This document shows positions 18,271 to 27,119 of a stretch of 64,000 bases of DNA, piece by piece. The notes below the pieces were generated by a model. That model was not told where the DNA came from and ran no database searches. It saw nothing but the letters and a program-made list of their open reading frames with translations. This DNA is from Ruminococcus flavefaciens ATCC 19208 (GTDB lineage Bacteria; Bacillota; Clostridia; Oscillospirales; Ruminococcaceae). Position 1 is the stretch's first letter, and each line of letters opens with the position of its first letter. The position numbers and the translations under genes are program-made. The stretch spans positions 61,819-125,818 of the forward strand of contig NZ_KI912492.1 in assembly GCF_000518765.1 (NCBI RefSeq), given 5' to 3'.

Positions 18271-18453
18271 ATGTATGAATTCAGCAGGGCAGGCTACAGC
18301 TCTGCAAAGAAAAAAGTTATCACGGAAAAGGGAGAGCTTGTGATCGAGAATCTCTCTCCGGACAAGAAAGACGATCGTATGTTAAAAGCCGCCGAAGCGG
18401 AACTGTACAGTGTTTTTTCAAAATATTGTTCTGAGCCTGAGAAGAAAGGGTAA
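18271..18453 (+). CDS. Small hypothetical protein upstream of the serine recombinase
   Basis: A 60-residue, highly charged protein (start MYEFSRAGYSSAKKK, end SKYCSEPEKKG) without signal or membrane segment. GGAGGTGAT lies six bases before the ATG, which is the strongest sign that it is real. The middle (ITEKGELVIENL) looks like a short beta hairpin and the rest helical. It precedes the recombinase by 63 bases in the same direction and may be cotranscribed; a DNA-binding accessory or directionality role is possible but nothing in the sequence proves it. I do not recognise a family. Confidence 0.65.
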   Translation: MYEFSRAGYSSAKKKVITEKGELVIENLSPDKKDDRMLKAAEAELYSVFSKYCSEPEKKG

Positions 18454-18516
18454 GTTATACTGTTACGGCATGGCAAGAAATTAATACCGAAGGCAGCTTA
18501 TTAAGGAAACGATATT

Positions 18517-20010
18517 ATGATAGCAATTTATGCAAGACAGTCTGTTGACCGTGCGGACAGTATTTCCATCGAGCAGCAGATAGAATTATGCAAATTTGAG
18601 ACGAGGGGAGAATGTTTCAGAACTTACATCGACAGGGGGTATAGCGGAAAGAATACAAACCGTCCTCAGTTCACAGAGATGATGAAGGATATCAGAGAGG
18701 GATATATCAACACAGTCATCGTCTATAAGCTTGACCGTATAAGCCGTTCCATACTTGATTTTTCAAACATGATAGAGATATTCGGGAAACGCAGGGTGCA
18801 GTTCATTTCTGCGACTGAAAAGTTTGATACCTCGTCTCCGATGGGAAATGCAATGTTGAATATCTGTATCGTATTCGCACAGCTTGAACGCGAGACCATA
18901 CAGAAGAGAGTGGCTGACGCATATTTTTCGAGAAGTCAGAAAAGCTTCTACATGGGCGGAGCTATACCTTACGGATTCAGAAAGATACCGACTGTCATAA
19001 ATGGTATACATACCTCGATGTATGAACCTATACCCGATGAAGAAAAGGTCGTTCGTATGATATTTGAGGTGTATTCTCAGCCGAATGTCTCATACGGAGA
19101 TATCATAGACAGAATGAATGAGCTTGGGATAAAAAAGCGCGGAAAAGACTGGGTAAGGCAGAGAATAAGGGAGATACTGTGTAATCCCGTTTACGTTAAA
19201 GCCGATCTTGATGTATATGATTTCTTCAGGGAGCACGGTGCCGAACTTGTGAACCCACCCTCGGATTATATCGGCGAAAACGGCTGCTACTGCTATAAGA
19301 GCCGAGATGACAAGAAAAAGAATATTTCCAGAATCGAAGGTAATCAGATAGTTATTGCGCCTCACAATGGAATAGTAGACTCCGGGTTATGGATCAAATG
19401 CCGTGAAAAGTGCATGGGCAGAAAGCAGGTGATACCTTTCCAGAAGGCGAAGAATTCATGGCTGTGCGGAAAGGCAAAATGCGGAGAGTGCGGCTATGCT
19501 CTCACGGCAAAGGAGTTCGACAGAGGCAGACGGCGTTACCTCAGGTGTTCAAACAGAATAGCTTCGGGAATATGCAAAGGCGCGGGAACTCTCTATACTG
19601 ACGAAGTGGAGCAGGTGGTTTACGATGAAATACGAGGAAAGCTTGCGATGTTCGGAAAGCTTTCAAATTCTGAACAGGCTGTTCCTGATGCAGAGCAGGC
19701 AAGGCTTAAGAATGAGCTTGCTGAGACAGAACGGGAGATAAGCGGACTGCTTGAGCGAGTCAGTGAGTCTGACAATGTGCTTTTTCATTACATAAACGAG
19801 CGTGTTACTGCACTTGACCTGCGCAAAAAGGAGATAACGGAAAAGATCAAGGAGCTGGGCCGCAGGAAGGATATCAATGCTTACGAAACAGACGCTCATC
19901 TGACTCTGTGGGAAGAACTCAGCTTTGATGACAAGCGCCGAGTAGCCGATGTGCTTATACGTGTGATATATGTGACAAGCGAAAAAATAACGATACAATG
20001 GAGAATATGA
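18517..20010 (+). CDS. Large serine recombinase
   Basis: A 497-residue large serine recombinase that cuts and rejoins DNA at specific sites. The catalytic resolvase domain (1-140) has YARQS with nucleophile Ser9, the Arg-bearing VYKLDRISRS, and the LNICIVFAQLERETIQKR helix. A recombinase domain follows (GGAIPYGFRK, then NPVYV near 225), then a zinc ribbon (CGKAKCGECG with LRCSNR and C in GICKGAG), and a coiled coil at about 385-450 (NELAETEREISGLLERV), ending with a short beta strand. All catalytic residues seem present. No phage structural genes, relaxase or transposition cargo is nearby, so it is either the remnant of an element or a resident recombinase that acts elsewhere. Confidence 0.92.
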   Translation: MIAIYARQSVDRADSISIEQQIELCKFETRGECFRTYIDRGYSGKNTNRPQFTEMMKDIREGYINTVIVYKLDRISRSILDFSNMIEIFGKRRVQFISATEKFDTSSPMGNAMLNICIVFAQLERETIQKRVADAYFSRSQKSFYMGGAIPYGFRKIPTVINGIHTSMYEPIPDEEKVVRMIFEVYSQPNVSYGDIIDRMNELGIKKRGKDWVRQRIREILCNPVYVKADLDVYDFFREHGAELVNPPSDYIGENGCYCYKSRDDKKKNISRIEGNQIVIAPHNGIVDSGLWIKCREKCMGRKQVIPFQKAKNSWLCGKAKCGECGYALTAKEFDRGRRRYLRCSNRIASGICKGAGTLYTDEVEQVVYDEIRGKLAMFGKLSNSEQAVPDAEQARLKNELAETEREISGLLERVSESDNVLFHYINERVTALDLRKKEITEKIKELGRRKDINAYETDAHLTLWEELSFDDKRRVADVLIRVIYVTSEKITIQWRI

Positions 20011-20014
20011 GGCA

Positions 20015-20069
20015 TCTTGAATGATTCGGTGAAGCACTCCGCATAGCACAGGATAACCTTGATTCAAGA
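20015..20069. other. 8-bp inverted repeat just after the recombinase stop
   Basis: TCTTGAAT (20015-20022) and ATTCAAGA (20062-20069) are inverted copies 39 bases apart, nested in GGCAT (20011-20015) and ATGCC (20077-20081). It begins only four bases after the recombinase stop. It may be a transcript hairpin or part of a recombination site; no second copy was noticed in the window. Confidence 0.3.
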
Positions 20070-20129
20070 AACTTTTATGCCTGCAATCCTTCCTTTGATA
20101 AAAACTGCGGCAGAAAAAGATAAAAACAT

Positions 20130-20158
20130 GGCTTCCGATTTTTTCGGAAGCCTTTTTT
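20130..20158 (+). terminator. Terminator downstream of the recombinase
   Basis: GGCTTCCGA (20130-20138) pairs with TCGGAAGCC (20144-20152), then six T. The 320-base gap from 20011 to 20330 holds this terminator, the inverted repeat at 20015 and a weak promoter for the next gene. Confidence 0.92.
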
Positions 20159-20280
20159 GTGGAAATATTACGGGAATATCCGACAGAACATGACGGAAAC
20201 GGCTGTCGTAAAAAAAGGAAAATAAAGTGTATACGTGTCCAAAACATCGGGAAAGCATTAAATATATCAGGAAAAAGAGC

Positions 20281-20309
20281 TTTCGGCTGTACATTTCAGA
20301 TGTTATACT
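20281..20309 (+). promoter_or_regulatory. Weak extended -10 promoter before the small LRR protein
   Basis: TATACT (20304-20309) with TG one base upstream; the -35 region at 17 bases reads TTTCGG, a poor match. It sits 22 bases before the GTG start. Confidence 0.4.
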
Positions 20310-20330
20310 TGTAGCAAAGGAGGGATAGAT

Positions 20331-21230
20331 GTGAAGAACATCATAATTGCATTTGTATCAGCGATCATAATGCTGATAGCTGTAGATACCGTCAAATCAG
20401 CGGCAGCTGATACAGGCTATGAATATACCATAATAAACGGAGAAGCTGTGATAGTAGGTTATAAGGGTGAACCGGAATACATCGAGATCCCCGAATTTAT
20501 TGAAAGCTGCCCCGTTATTGAGGTGAGGGACAACGCATTCTATAACTGTCACTCGCTGAAAGGTGCTGTACTGCCTGACACTGTGCTGAAAATAGGTCAT
20601 CACAGCTTTTATGCCTGCTATGAGCTTGAAAGCATAAGACTGCCGGCGGAGCTTGAGGAGATAGGAATGGGCTGCTTCTGCGGCTGTGCTGCACTGAAGG
20701 AGATAGAGCTCCCCGAAACTCTTGATATTATCCCCGATTCCTGTTTCCGTGCCTGTACATCGCTCACTGAAATAACACTTCCGCAGGAGATAAAAGTTAT
20801 CGAGAAATTTGCTTTTGCAGGCTGTACGGGTTTGGAGAGTGCAGATCTTGGAAAGAGTCTGATGGCAGTAGGTGAAAGGGCTTTTTATATGTGTAGTAAG
20901 CTTCAGAGCGCGGTATTGCCCCAAACCTGTTATGATATAGGCAAGCAGGCGTTCGGCTACACCTGTGACGGCAATAAGATGGCTGTAAAAACTGACATGA
21001 CGCTCATAGGCAGCAGTGAGTCGGCAGCAGAAAGCTATGCGAAAGAAAACGGCATCAGATTTGCGGAAAGCCATGATACAGCCGATGCTTTTGCCGAATC
21101 GGTCAGCATTGAAAAAAGCAGAAAAGCACCTGACTGGGTGAGCTGGCTGGTACTCGGAGCATTCGGACTGCTTTCTGTTACAGCTGCGGTAATATCTTTT
21201 TACGAAAATAAAATAAGAAAGCTTAAATAA
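20331..21230 (+). CDS. Membrane-anchored BspA-like LRR protein
   Basis: A 299-residue protein starting at GTG 20331, seven bases after AAAGGAGGG. A signal peptide (MKNIIIAFVSAIIMLIAVDT) leads to about seven LRR_5 repeats of 23 residues (residues 40-215), each carrying an AFYNCHSL- or CFRACTSL-like turn and an LP strand. A charged linker and a single C-terminal membrane helix (WLVLGAFGLLSVTAAVISF) with a basic tail (ENKIRKLK) place the repeats outside the cell. It lacks an LPxTG motif, so it is anchored by its helix and not by sortase. It shares the repeat type with the giant protein at the left edge but not the NYGGWTRYIP blocks. Ligand unknown. Confidence 0.85.
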   Translation: MKNIIIAFVSAIIMLIAVDTVKSAAADTGYEYTIINGEAVIVGYKGEPEYIEIPEFIESCPVIEVRDNAFYNCHSLKGAVLPDTVLKIGHHSFYACYELESIRLPAELEEIGMGCFCGCAALKEIELPETLDIIPDSCFRACTSLTEITLPQEIKVIEKFAFAGCTGLESADLGKSLMAVGERAFYMCSKLQSAVLPQTCYDIGKQAFGYTCDGNKMAVKTDMTLIGSSESAAESYAKENGIRFAESHDTADAFAESVSIEKSRKAPDWVSWLVLGAFGLLSVTAAVISFYENKIRKLK

Positions 21231-21310
21231 TTGCTATTTCAAAGCGCTTTTGACCAGAAATTGCGGTTTTTTGAAAATCGGTTAATATTAGTAATGTTTT
21301 ATGAAATCCC

Positions 21311-21339
21311 TTGCAATTTCAGAAAAAATGTGATATGAT
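21311..21339 (+). promoter_or_regulatory. Promoter of the GH26-GH9 operon
   Basis: TTGCAA (21311-21316), a 17-base spacer and TATGAT (21334-21339) with TG one base upstream. It lies 100 bases before the TTG start of the GH26 gene. Confidence 0.75.
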
Positions 21340-21438
21340 ATATGTGCATAAGTATGTTAAGTTGATAAAATAAGGATAGGCACTTAAATTATAAACTTAA
21401 CACATATAATTTAATACACATGATCTGGAGGGATCAAA

Positions 21439-23379
21439 TTGAAAAAAGAAAACATGAAGCGGGCTGCGTGCACTGTTGCAGCTGCGTTCATCGCGGTGGC
21501 GGCGATGAGTTTTCCTTCAGCTCTGACAAAGCCCCCGGCAGTTTCTGCTGCTGAGAATGTCCTTAAATACGAATTTGAGGATGGTAAAACAAGCGGAGGA
21601 AAGATCCACGCTGATGGAGCTTCCGATGTAAAGATGAGCGATTTCCCCGAAGGGACAGACCTGAGCGGCTTCTCGGGCAAGGGCTTTGCTTATCTCGATC
21701 AGAAGGGCACAACCCTCAGCGTAGATGTAGATGTCCCAGAGGCAGGACTCTACGAGCTTAACATCGGTTACTGTGAACCAAGTGACCCTAACAAGAAAGT
21801 CCAGTATCTCAATGTCAACGGAGTAAATCAGGGCGAGCTTACCTGTCCGTACACCAAGACCTTTGCGGAGACCTCGGGCGGTGTCGTAAACCTGAAAAAA
21901 GGTAAGAATACTATCGAGCTGAAAGCTTACTGGGGCTATACCTTCTTTGATTACCTCACTTTGAAGGCCGCTCCCGAAAAGCTCACAAACCTCTCACCAA
22001 CGAGAGAGCTTTCAAATCCTAAGGCATCTGATACTACAAAGAGACTTTACAATTATCTCTGCGACCAGTATGGAAAGCACATCATATCAGGTCAGCAGGA
22101 ATATTGCGGAGATCATAACTACAATCTCTGGAACAGCCCAGATGTATTCATCAAGGACAATGAAGCCGAGTTTGAATATATAATGGAAAAGACAGGCAAG
22201 CAGCCTGCTATACGCGGAATTGATTTCCTTGCGTATAATACCTCTTCCGAGTGGCGCGATCATGCTCCCGAGAGAGTTATCGAATGGGTAAACAAGTATC
22301 ACGGTATCGCTACTGTTTCATGGCACTGGAATGTGCCGTGCGAAAAGGGCAGTGATGATGTTGCTTTCTATGTAGAGTCAGCTAATCCCAAGTTCACTAC
22401 CTTCAGCTGTACAAATGCAGTTACAGAGGGAACATGGGAAAATGAAGTTGTTATGGCTGATATTGAGCTTATCGCAGGCGAGCTGAAAAAGCTCAAGGAC
22501 GCAGATGTGCCCGTGCTCTGGAGACCTCTCCATGAAGCCGAGGGCGGCTGGTTCTGGTGGGGAGCTGAGGGTGCAGAACCCTGCAAGAAGCTCTACCGTC
22601 TGCTCTACGATCAGCTCACAAATGTTTACGGTCTGGACAATCTTATATGGATATGGACAGGCTCTACTTCGCCTGCGGCTGCTGACTGGTATCCCGGCGA
22701 CGATGTAGTTGATATAGTCGGCTACGATAAGTACAACTGTGCTGACGGCGTAGCTAATCTCAGCTCTATCTCGTCCACCTTCTACAGCCTTGTACAGGGT
22801 ACGGACTGTCAGAAAATGGTGACTATGTCTGAGAACGACTCTATACCTTCACTTGAAAACCTTGTTAACGATAAGGCAGCGTGGCTGTATTTCTGCCCGT
22901 GGTACATGAATTACCTCACAAGTGAGCAGAACAACCCTGTTGATAATCTTATAGAGGTATATCAGAGTGAATACTGTATCACTCTTGATGAGCTTCCCGA
23001 CCTAAAAACATACCCGATAAACGGCAGTCAGGGAGCTGTTGACACTACAGTTACTACAAAGCCTGTAACTACTTCAACAACTAAAGTAGCTACAACTTCT
23101 TCTACGACTAAAGCTGCTGCAACAACTGTCACAACAGTTTCAAAGAACTATAAAAAAGGCGATGCAAACTGTGACGGCAATGTTGATATGTCAGATGTCG
23201 TTATTATAATGCAGTCACTTGCAAATCCCGATAAATACGGTGAAAAGGGTACTGACAAGCTCCACATTACAGAACAGGGAAAGCTCAACGGAGATGTGGA
23301 AACAAGCAGTAAGGGACTCACTTCAAATGACGCACTGGAGATACAGAAGTATCTTCTCGGTCTTTCAAAGTGGGATTAA
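21439..23379 (+). CDS. Dockerin-bearing GH26 beta-mannanase
   Basis: A 646-residue secreted enzyme. A TTG start at 21439 lies six bases after GGAGGG; ATG at 21454 is the alternative. A signal peptide is followed by a CBM35-like beta-sandwich (about 40-180: LKYEFEDGKTSGG to FFDYLTLKA). The GH26 catalytic domain (about 190-530) has the acid/base Glu366 in WRPLHEAEGG and the likely nucleophile Glu465 in MSENDSIP; GH26 enzymes hydrolyse beta-1,4-mannans by retention. After a Thr-rich linker comes a dockerin (574-646) with two calcium-binding repeats (GDANCDGNVDMSD and LNGDVETSSKGLTSNDAL), so it should dock onto a cohesin scaffoldin in a cellulosome. The GH9 gene follows 39 bases later. Confidence 0.9.
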   Translation: MKKENMKRAACTVAAAFIAVAAMSFPSALTKPPAVSAAENVLKYEFEDGKTSGGKIHADGASDVKMSDFPEGTDLSGFSGKGFAYLDQKGTTLSVDVDVPEAGLYELNIGYCEPSDPNKKVQYLNVNGVNQGELTCPYTKTFAETSGGVVNLKKGKNTIELKAYWGYTFFDYLTLKAAPEKLTNLSPTRELSNPKASDTTKRLYNYLCDQYGKHIISGQQEYCGDHNYNLWNSPDVFIKDNEAEFEYIMEKTGKQPAIRGIDFLAYNTSSEWRDHAPERVIEWVNKYHGIATVSWHWNVPCEKGSDDVAFYVESANPKFTTFSCTNAVTEGTWENEVVMADIELIAGELKKLKDADVPVLWRPLHEAEGGWFWWGAEGAEPCKKLYRLLYDQLTNVYGLDNLIWIWTGSTSPAAADWYPGDDVVDIVGYDKYNCADGVANLSSISSTFYSLVQGTDCQKMVTMSENDSIPSLENLVNDKAAWLYFCPWYMNYLTSEQNNPVDNLIEVYQSEYCITLDELPDLKTYPINGSQGAVDTTVTTKPVTTSTTKVATTSSTTKAAATTVTTVSKNYKKGDANCDGNVDMSDVVIIMQSLANPDKYGEKGTDKLHITEQGKLNGDVETSSKGLTSNDALEIQKYLLGLSKWD

Positions 23380-23418
23380 ATAAAACAAAATATGATTCAC
23401 ATTAAAAGGGAGGAAAAC

Positions 23419-26088
23419 ATGATGAATCACAAAAAACTGACCGCGGCAGTATTGAGTATCGTTACTGCTGCAACTTCACTGTGTGCGGCTGTTCCCGTAA
23501 ATGCGGCTGATACAGAGCCTGTACAGGAATTCTGCGCACCTATCAGCGAGGTAGTCAATGACTCAGGTCTTGATGTTGACTATGCCCGTGCACTTCAGTA
23601 TTCGCTCTATTTCTATGACGCTAATATGTGCGGCGATACTGCCGAAAGAGACAGCCGTCTTTCATGGCGCGGAGACTGCCACACCTATGATGCTCACGTT
23701 CCTATGATACCATGGGACAAGGAGACAAATAAGCAGAGCAAGGGCGGTACTAACCTTTCTGCTTCATTCATGGAAAAATACAAGGACGTTCTCGATCCTG
23801 ACGGCGACGGCACTATCGACGTTGCAGGCGGCTTCCATGACGCAGGTGACCACGTTGAATTCGGTATGCCTGAGAACTATTCGGCTGCTACACTTGGCTG
23901 GGATTACTATGAATTCCGCGATGTATTCAAGAAGCTTGGTCAGGACGATCATATGGAGACTATTCTCCGTCACTTCAATGATTACCTTATGAAGTGTACA
24001 TTCCGCGATAAGGACGGCACTGTTATTGCACACTGCTATCAGGTAGGCGACGGTAATATCGACCACGCTATCTGGAACAGCCCTGAGGTAGATACTATGC
24101 CTCGTCCTGCATTCTTCCTCACAGCTGAAAAGCCGCAGACAGACTATGTTGTTTCTGCCTGTGCTGCACTGGCTATCAACTACCTTAACTTCAAGGATAC
24201 CGATGCGGAGTATGCTGAAAAGTCACTGGACTATGCAAAGGCTCTCTGGAAGTTCGCTAACGATAACGATAAGGAGCTTTCCGATAACGCAGACGGTCCG
24301 GGAGCATTCTACGGCTCAACAAAGTGGGAAGATGACTACTGCTGGGCTGCTGCATGGATGTACCTTGCAACAGGTGACGAAAGCGTGTTTGATTACGCTG
24401 TAAAGATATTCGATTATTATGCTCCTTCAGGCTGGTGCTACTGCTGGAACGATATGTGGAGCGGTGCAGGCGTTATGTGGGCAGCTATAAATCAGGAGCA
24501 CCCTGAGCTTGATCTTGTTCAGAAGATCAGAGATGCGCAGGGCAAGAACCAGTACGTATTCGATGATTTCTGGGACGACGACTGTGTAGGCAAGTGCCTT
24601 AAAACATGGAAACAGCTCGAAACAAAGGGCGGCTTTGCATACCTCAACCAGTGGGGAAGCTGCCGTTACAATACTGCTATGCAGATGATCTGCCTTGTTT
24701 ACGACAAGTATAAGAACAACGGCAAGCCAAGCGAGTGGAGCGAATGGGCTAAGAAGCAGATGGATTACGTTCTTGGCGTAAATGATGTAACATATAAGGA
24801 AACTGCAAAGCAGACTGTTCTTGCAGGCAGAAACGGTACTCACGGACCAAGAGCATTTATCGTAGGTTACAACGACAATGCTGTAAAGAATCCTCACCAC
24901 CGTGCTGCTTCGGGACTTCTCATGGCAGAAGACGCACGTGAGCAGAAGCACATCCTCTGGGGCGCTCTTGCAGGCGGTCCTGACGGAAGTGACGGACACA
25001 GCGACAGCACAAACGACTGGGTAGAGAACGAGGTAACAATCGACTACAACGCTTGTCTCCCGGGTGCAGCAGCAGGTCTCTATGCGCTTTACGGCACACC
25101 TGAGATGGCTGTAACTCCTGACTTCCCACCTGCTGATGAGAAGAGAGTTTACGGTTCAAACGGCAGCGAAGGCGGCGGAAGCGGCTACTGGATCGAAGCT
25201 TGCGGCGTTGACAAGCCGAACCTCAACGGTGACGGCTCAGGTACTACACAGGTATCCTTCAAGGTCCTCACAGGCGAAAGCAAGCCTTCAAAGAATATCT
25301 CAGTACGTTATTTCTTCAACATAAAGGAAATGGCTAAGGGCATCGACGGACTCGGCGAAGTTCGTGAGCTTTACGATCAGGCATTTACAGAAGACGGTGA
25401 AGGTGCTAACGGCGTTCTCACAGGTCCTTTCAAGTATGACAAGGTAGCTGATACATACTATGTTGAGATCACATGGGACGGCTATGTAATTGCAAACTCA
25501 GGCAAGAAGTATCAGTTTGATCTGGGTATGTACTACGGTGATATCTGGGATCCTTCAAATGACTGGAGCTATGAAGGCCTTAAAATAGGTAAGAGCGAGG
25601 ACTTCTTCGCTGTTGATGATCCGCCGGAGACACGTACAGATCATATGTGTGTTTACGATAACGGCGTTCTCGTAGGCGGTATCGAGCCTGACGGTTCAAA
25701 GCCTGCCGAGAAGGAGCCTGCAACTACAACTACTACAACAAAGCCTGTAGTAACAACTACAACTACTACAAAGCCTGTTACAGTAACTTCTGCATCTACC
25801 ACAACATCAGCTCCAACGGTAACAACTGCTGTTTCAGAGGAAAATGATGTCAAGGTAACACTTGCAGGTGACGTTAACTGCGACGGTCAGGTAGATATGT
25901 CCGATATCGTTCTTATCATGCAGTCTCTTGCAAATCCTAACAAGTACGGACTCAAGGGTTCAGACAAGAACCATATTTCCGAACAGGGACAGGCAAACGG
26001 TGACGTTGACAAGAGCAGCAAGGGCATCACATCAAATGATGCGCTCAAGATTCAGGAATACCTGCTCAAGAAGGTTGCATCACTTTAA
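23419..26088 (+). CDS. Dockerin-bearing GH9 endoglucanase with CBM3
   Basis: An 889-residue secreted cellulase. GGGAGG lies five bases before ATG 23419 and eight before ATG 23422, so either may start; the in-frame ATG at 23392 is upstream of the ribosome binding site. After a signal peptide the GH9 domain (about 45-560) shows the Asp pair of HDAGDH (141 and 144), the NPHHRAASG His motif, and Glu538 in NEVTIDYNA, the inverting cleavage residues. A family 3 CBM-like module follows (about 575-760: VRYFFNIKEM to GDIWDPSNDWSYEGL), giving the GH9-CBM3c layout of processive endoglucanases. A Thr-rich linker precedes a dockerin (817-889) nearly identical in pattern to that of the GH26 neighbour. The same operon thus makes a mannanase and a cellulase for one scaffold type. 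Confidence 0.92.
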   Translation: MMNHKKLTAAVLSIVTAATSLCAAVPVNAADTEPVQEFCAPISEVVNDSGLDVDYARALQYSLYFYDANMCGDTAERDSRLSWRGDCHTYDAHVPMIPWDKETNKQSKGGTNLSASFMEKYKDVLDPDGDGTIDVAGGFHDAGDHVEFGMPENYSAATLGWDYYEFRDVFKKLGQDDHMETILRHFNDYLMKCTFRDKDGTVIAHCYQVGDGNIDHAIWNSPEVDTMPRPAFFLTAEKPQTDYVVSACAALAINYLNFKDTDAEYAEKSLDYAKALWKFANDNDKELSDNADGPGAFYGSTKWEDDYCWAAAWMYLATGDESVFDYAVKIFDYYAPSGWCYCWNDMWSGAGVMWAAINQEHPELDLVQKIRDAQGKNQYVFDDFWDDDCVGKCLKTWKQLETKGGFAYLNQWGSCRYNTAMQMICLVYDKYKNNGKPSEWSEWAKKQMDYVLGVNDVTYKETAKQTVLAGRNGTHGPRAFIVGYNDNAVKNPHHRAASGLLMAEDAREQKHILWGALAGGPDGSDGHSDSTNDWVENEVTIDYNACLPGAAAGLYALYGTPEMAVTPDFPPADEKRVYGSNGSEGGGSGYWIEACGVDKPNLNGDGSGTTQVSFKVLTGESKPSKNISVRYFFNIKEMAKGIDGLGEVRELYDQAFTEDGEGANGVLTGPFKYDKVADTYYVEITWDGYVIANSGKKYQFDLGMYYGDIWDPSNDWSYEGLKIGKSEDFFAVDDPPETRTDHMCVYDNGVLVGGIEPDGSKPAEKEPATTTTTTKPVVTTTTTTKPVTVTSASTTTSAPTVTTAVSEENDVKVTLAGDVNCDGQVDMSDIVLIMQSLANPNKYGLKGSDKNHISEQGQANGDVDKSSKGITSNDALKIQEYLLKKVASL

Positions 26089-26099
26089 TATCAAAACAG

Positions 26100-26124
26100 A
26101 AAGCGGCTCATTCGAGCCGCTTTT
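26100..26124 (+). terminator. Terminator of the GH26-GH9 operon
   Basis: AAAGCGGCTC (26100-26109) pairs with GAGCCGCTTT (26114-26123) over a four-base loop, followed by T-rich sequence. Confidence 0.85.
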
Positions 26125-26155
26125 AATTTGTATAACAGGAGTAATTTATGGATAC

Positions 26156-26185
26156 TTGACCTGAGATGTTGATATGGTGTATAAT
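26156..26185 (+). promoter_or_regulatory. Promoter of spoIIR
   Basis: TTGACC (26156-26161), an 18-base spacer and TATAAT (26180-26185), 39 bases before the ATG. It resembles a vegetative sigma-A promoter more than the sigma-F sites that drive spoIIR in Bacillus. Confidence 0.6.
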
Positions 26186-26224
26186 TGATGCAAAGACAGT
26201 CAATGCTTTCCATGAGGTGATGTT

Positions 26225-26875
26225 ATGAATAAGCCATCATGGAGAATAATGGCGGCAGGACTTATACTTACTATACTTATTTCAAATATGAGCAGCTTCA
26301 TCAGTGACGGAATAAAGCTGGAAGAACTCCGCGGCAGTGTACTTCGGCTTCATATACTTGCAAATTCCGACAGCGCTGAGGATCAGCGGCTCAAGCTTAT
26401 GGTGCGTGATGAGCTTCTCGGAAGCGGTATGTTCAGCAGTGCAGCTGACCTGAGCGAAGCTGAAAGAATAGCAGAGGAAAAACTTCCCGAGATAGTGCAG
26501 ACAGCAGAAAAGGTGCTGCGCAGAAACGGCTGCTGTGACAATGTAACGGCAGAGCTTGCAGATGTGGATTTCGACGAAAGGGTATACGGAGATATCACCA
26601 TGCCTGCGGGACGGTACAGAGCGCTTCGCATTAAAATAGGTACAGCAAATGGTCACAACTGGTGGTGCGTTATGTATCCGCCTCTGTGCCTGCCTGCTGC
26701 CTGTGAAATGACTGAGATAGCAGAAGATAAGGACAGTGAAGAGAAAACTGTCACTGATGATAAGGAAGCGGAAGAGGAGTGCTTTGACGAAAAAGAGCTT
26801 GATATACTCAAAAAGCCTAAGAAATATAAGCTGAAATTTGCTCTATGGGATAAAATCAAGAGCGTATTTGACTGA
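26225..26875 (+). CDS. spoIIR: Stage II sporulation protein R
   Basis: A 216-residue protein with the SpoIIR hallmarks: an N-terminal hydrophobic segment (AAGLILTILISNMSS), LRLHILANSDSAEDQ near residue 40, and GHNWWCVMYPPLC near residue 140. In Bacillus the forespore secretes SpoIIR, which triggers SpoIIGA to process pro-sigma-E in the mother cell. Here the C-terminus carries an acidic, lower-complexity stretch (EDKDSEEKTVTDDKEAEEE) before a basic end. Start ATG 26225 follows GAGGTGAT by three to five bases. It is monocistronic, just before the infC operon. A sporulation signalling gene in a cellulosomal Ruminococcus is notable; it alone does not prove spore formation. Confidence 0.9.
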   Translation: MNKPSWRIMAAGLILTILISNMSSFISDGIKLEELRGSVLRLHILANSDSAEDQRLKLMVRDELLGSGMFSSAADLSEAERIAEEKLPEIVQTAEKVLRRNGCCDNVTAELADVDFDERVYGDITMPAGRYRALRIKIGTANGHNWWCVMYPPLCLPAACEMTEIAEDKDSEEKTVTDDKEAEEECFDEKELDILKKPKKYKLKFALWDKIKSVFD

Positions 26876-26910
26876 GCTATTGTGCAAAACTACAAAATTG
26901 AAATGACCGC

Positions 26911-26939
26911 TTGACATATCTGACGGTATGTTGTATAAT
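26911..26939 (+). promoter_or_regulatory. Consensus promoter of the infC-rpmI-rplT operon
   Basis: TTGACA (26911-26916), a 17-base spacer and TATAAT (26934-26939): a perfect sigma-A site, about 180 bases before the infC start. Confidence 0.93.
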
Positions 26940-26945
26940 ATTTGA

Positions 26946-27091
26946 GTAAACAAAGCAGAACTATGCGTTCTCACCGTCGGGCTATGCTGAAACGGTCAAT
27001 ATATATCGGTTAAACGAGTCATATTTGATGATTCGGATTATTCAGTGTGTATTGGTGAGTGCGGATAATTTCTGCACTCATTTTTGTTTTT
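26946..27091 (+). promoter_or_regulatory. Structured leader and attenuator of the infC operon (L20-leader type)
   Basis: The untranslated leader ends in an intrinsic terminator in front of infC: TGAGTGC (27056-27062) pairs with GCACTCA (27074-27080), followed by TTTTTGTTTTT. Firmicutes infC-rpmI-rplT operons are known to be controlled by L20 binding a leader that can form such a terminator. Upstream inverted segments (for example CGGTCAATATA and TATATCGG, 26994-27010) could form the anti-terminator, but I have not proved the alternative fold. Confidence 0.7.
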
Positions 27092-27119
27092 AAATTATAT
27101 TGCTTGGAGGTGCTTGACT

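Noticed and set aside
18271..20158. A prophage or conjugative element around the serine recombinase.
   Set aside because: No phage, relaxase, replication or cargo genes and no flanking tRNA or direct repeats are seen; neighbours on both sides are ordinary surface and cellulosome genes.
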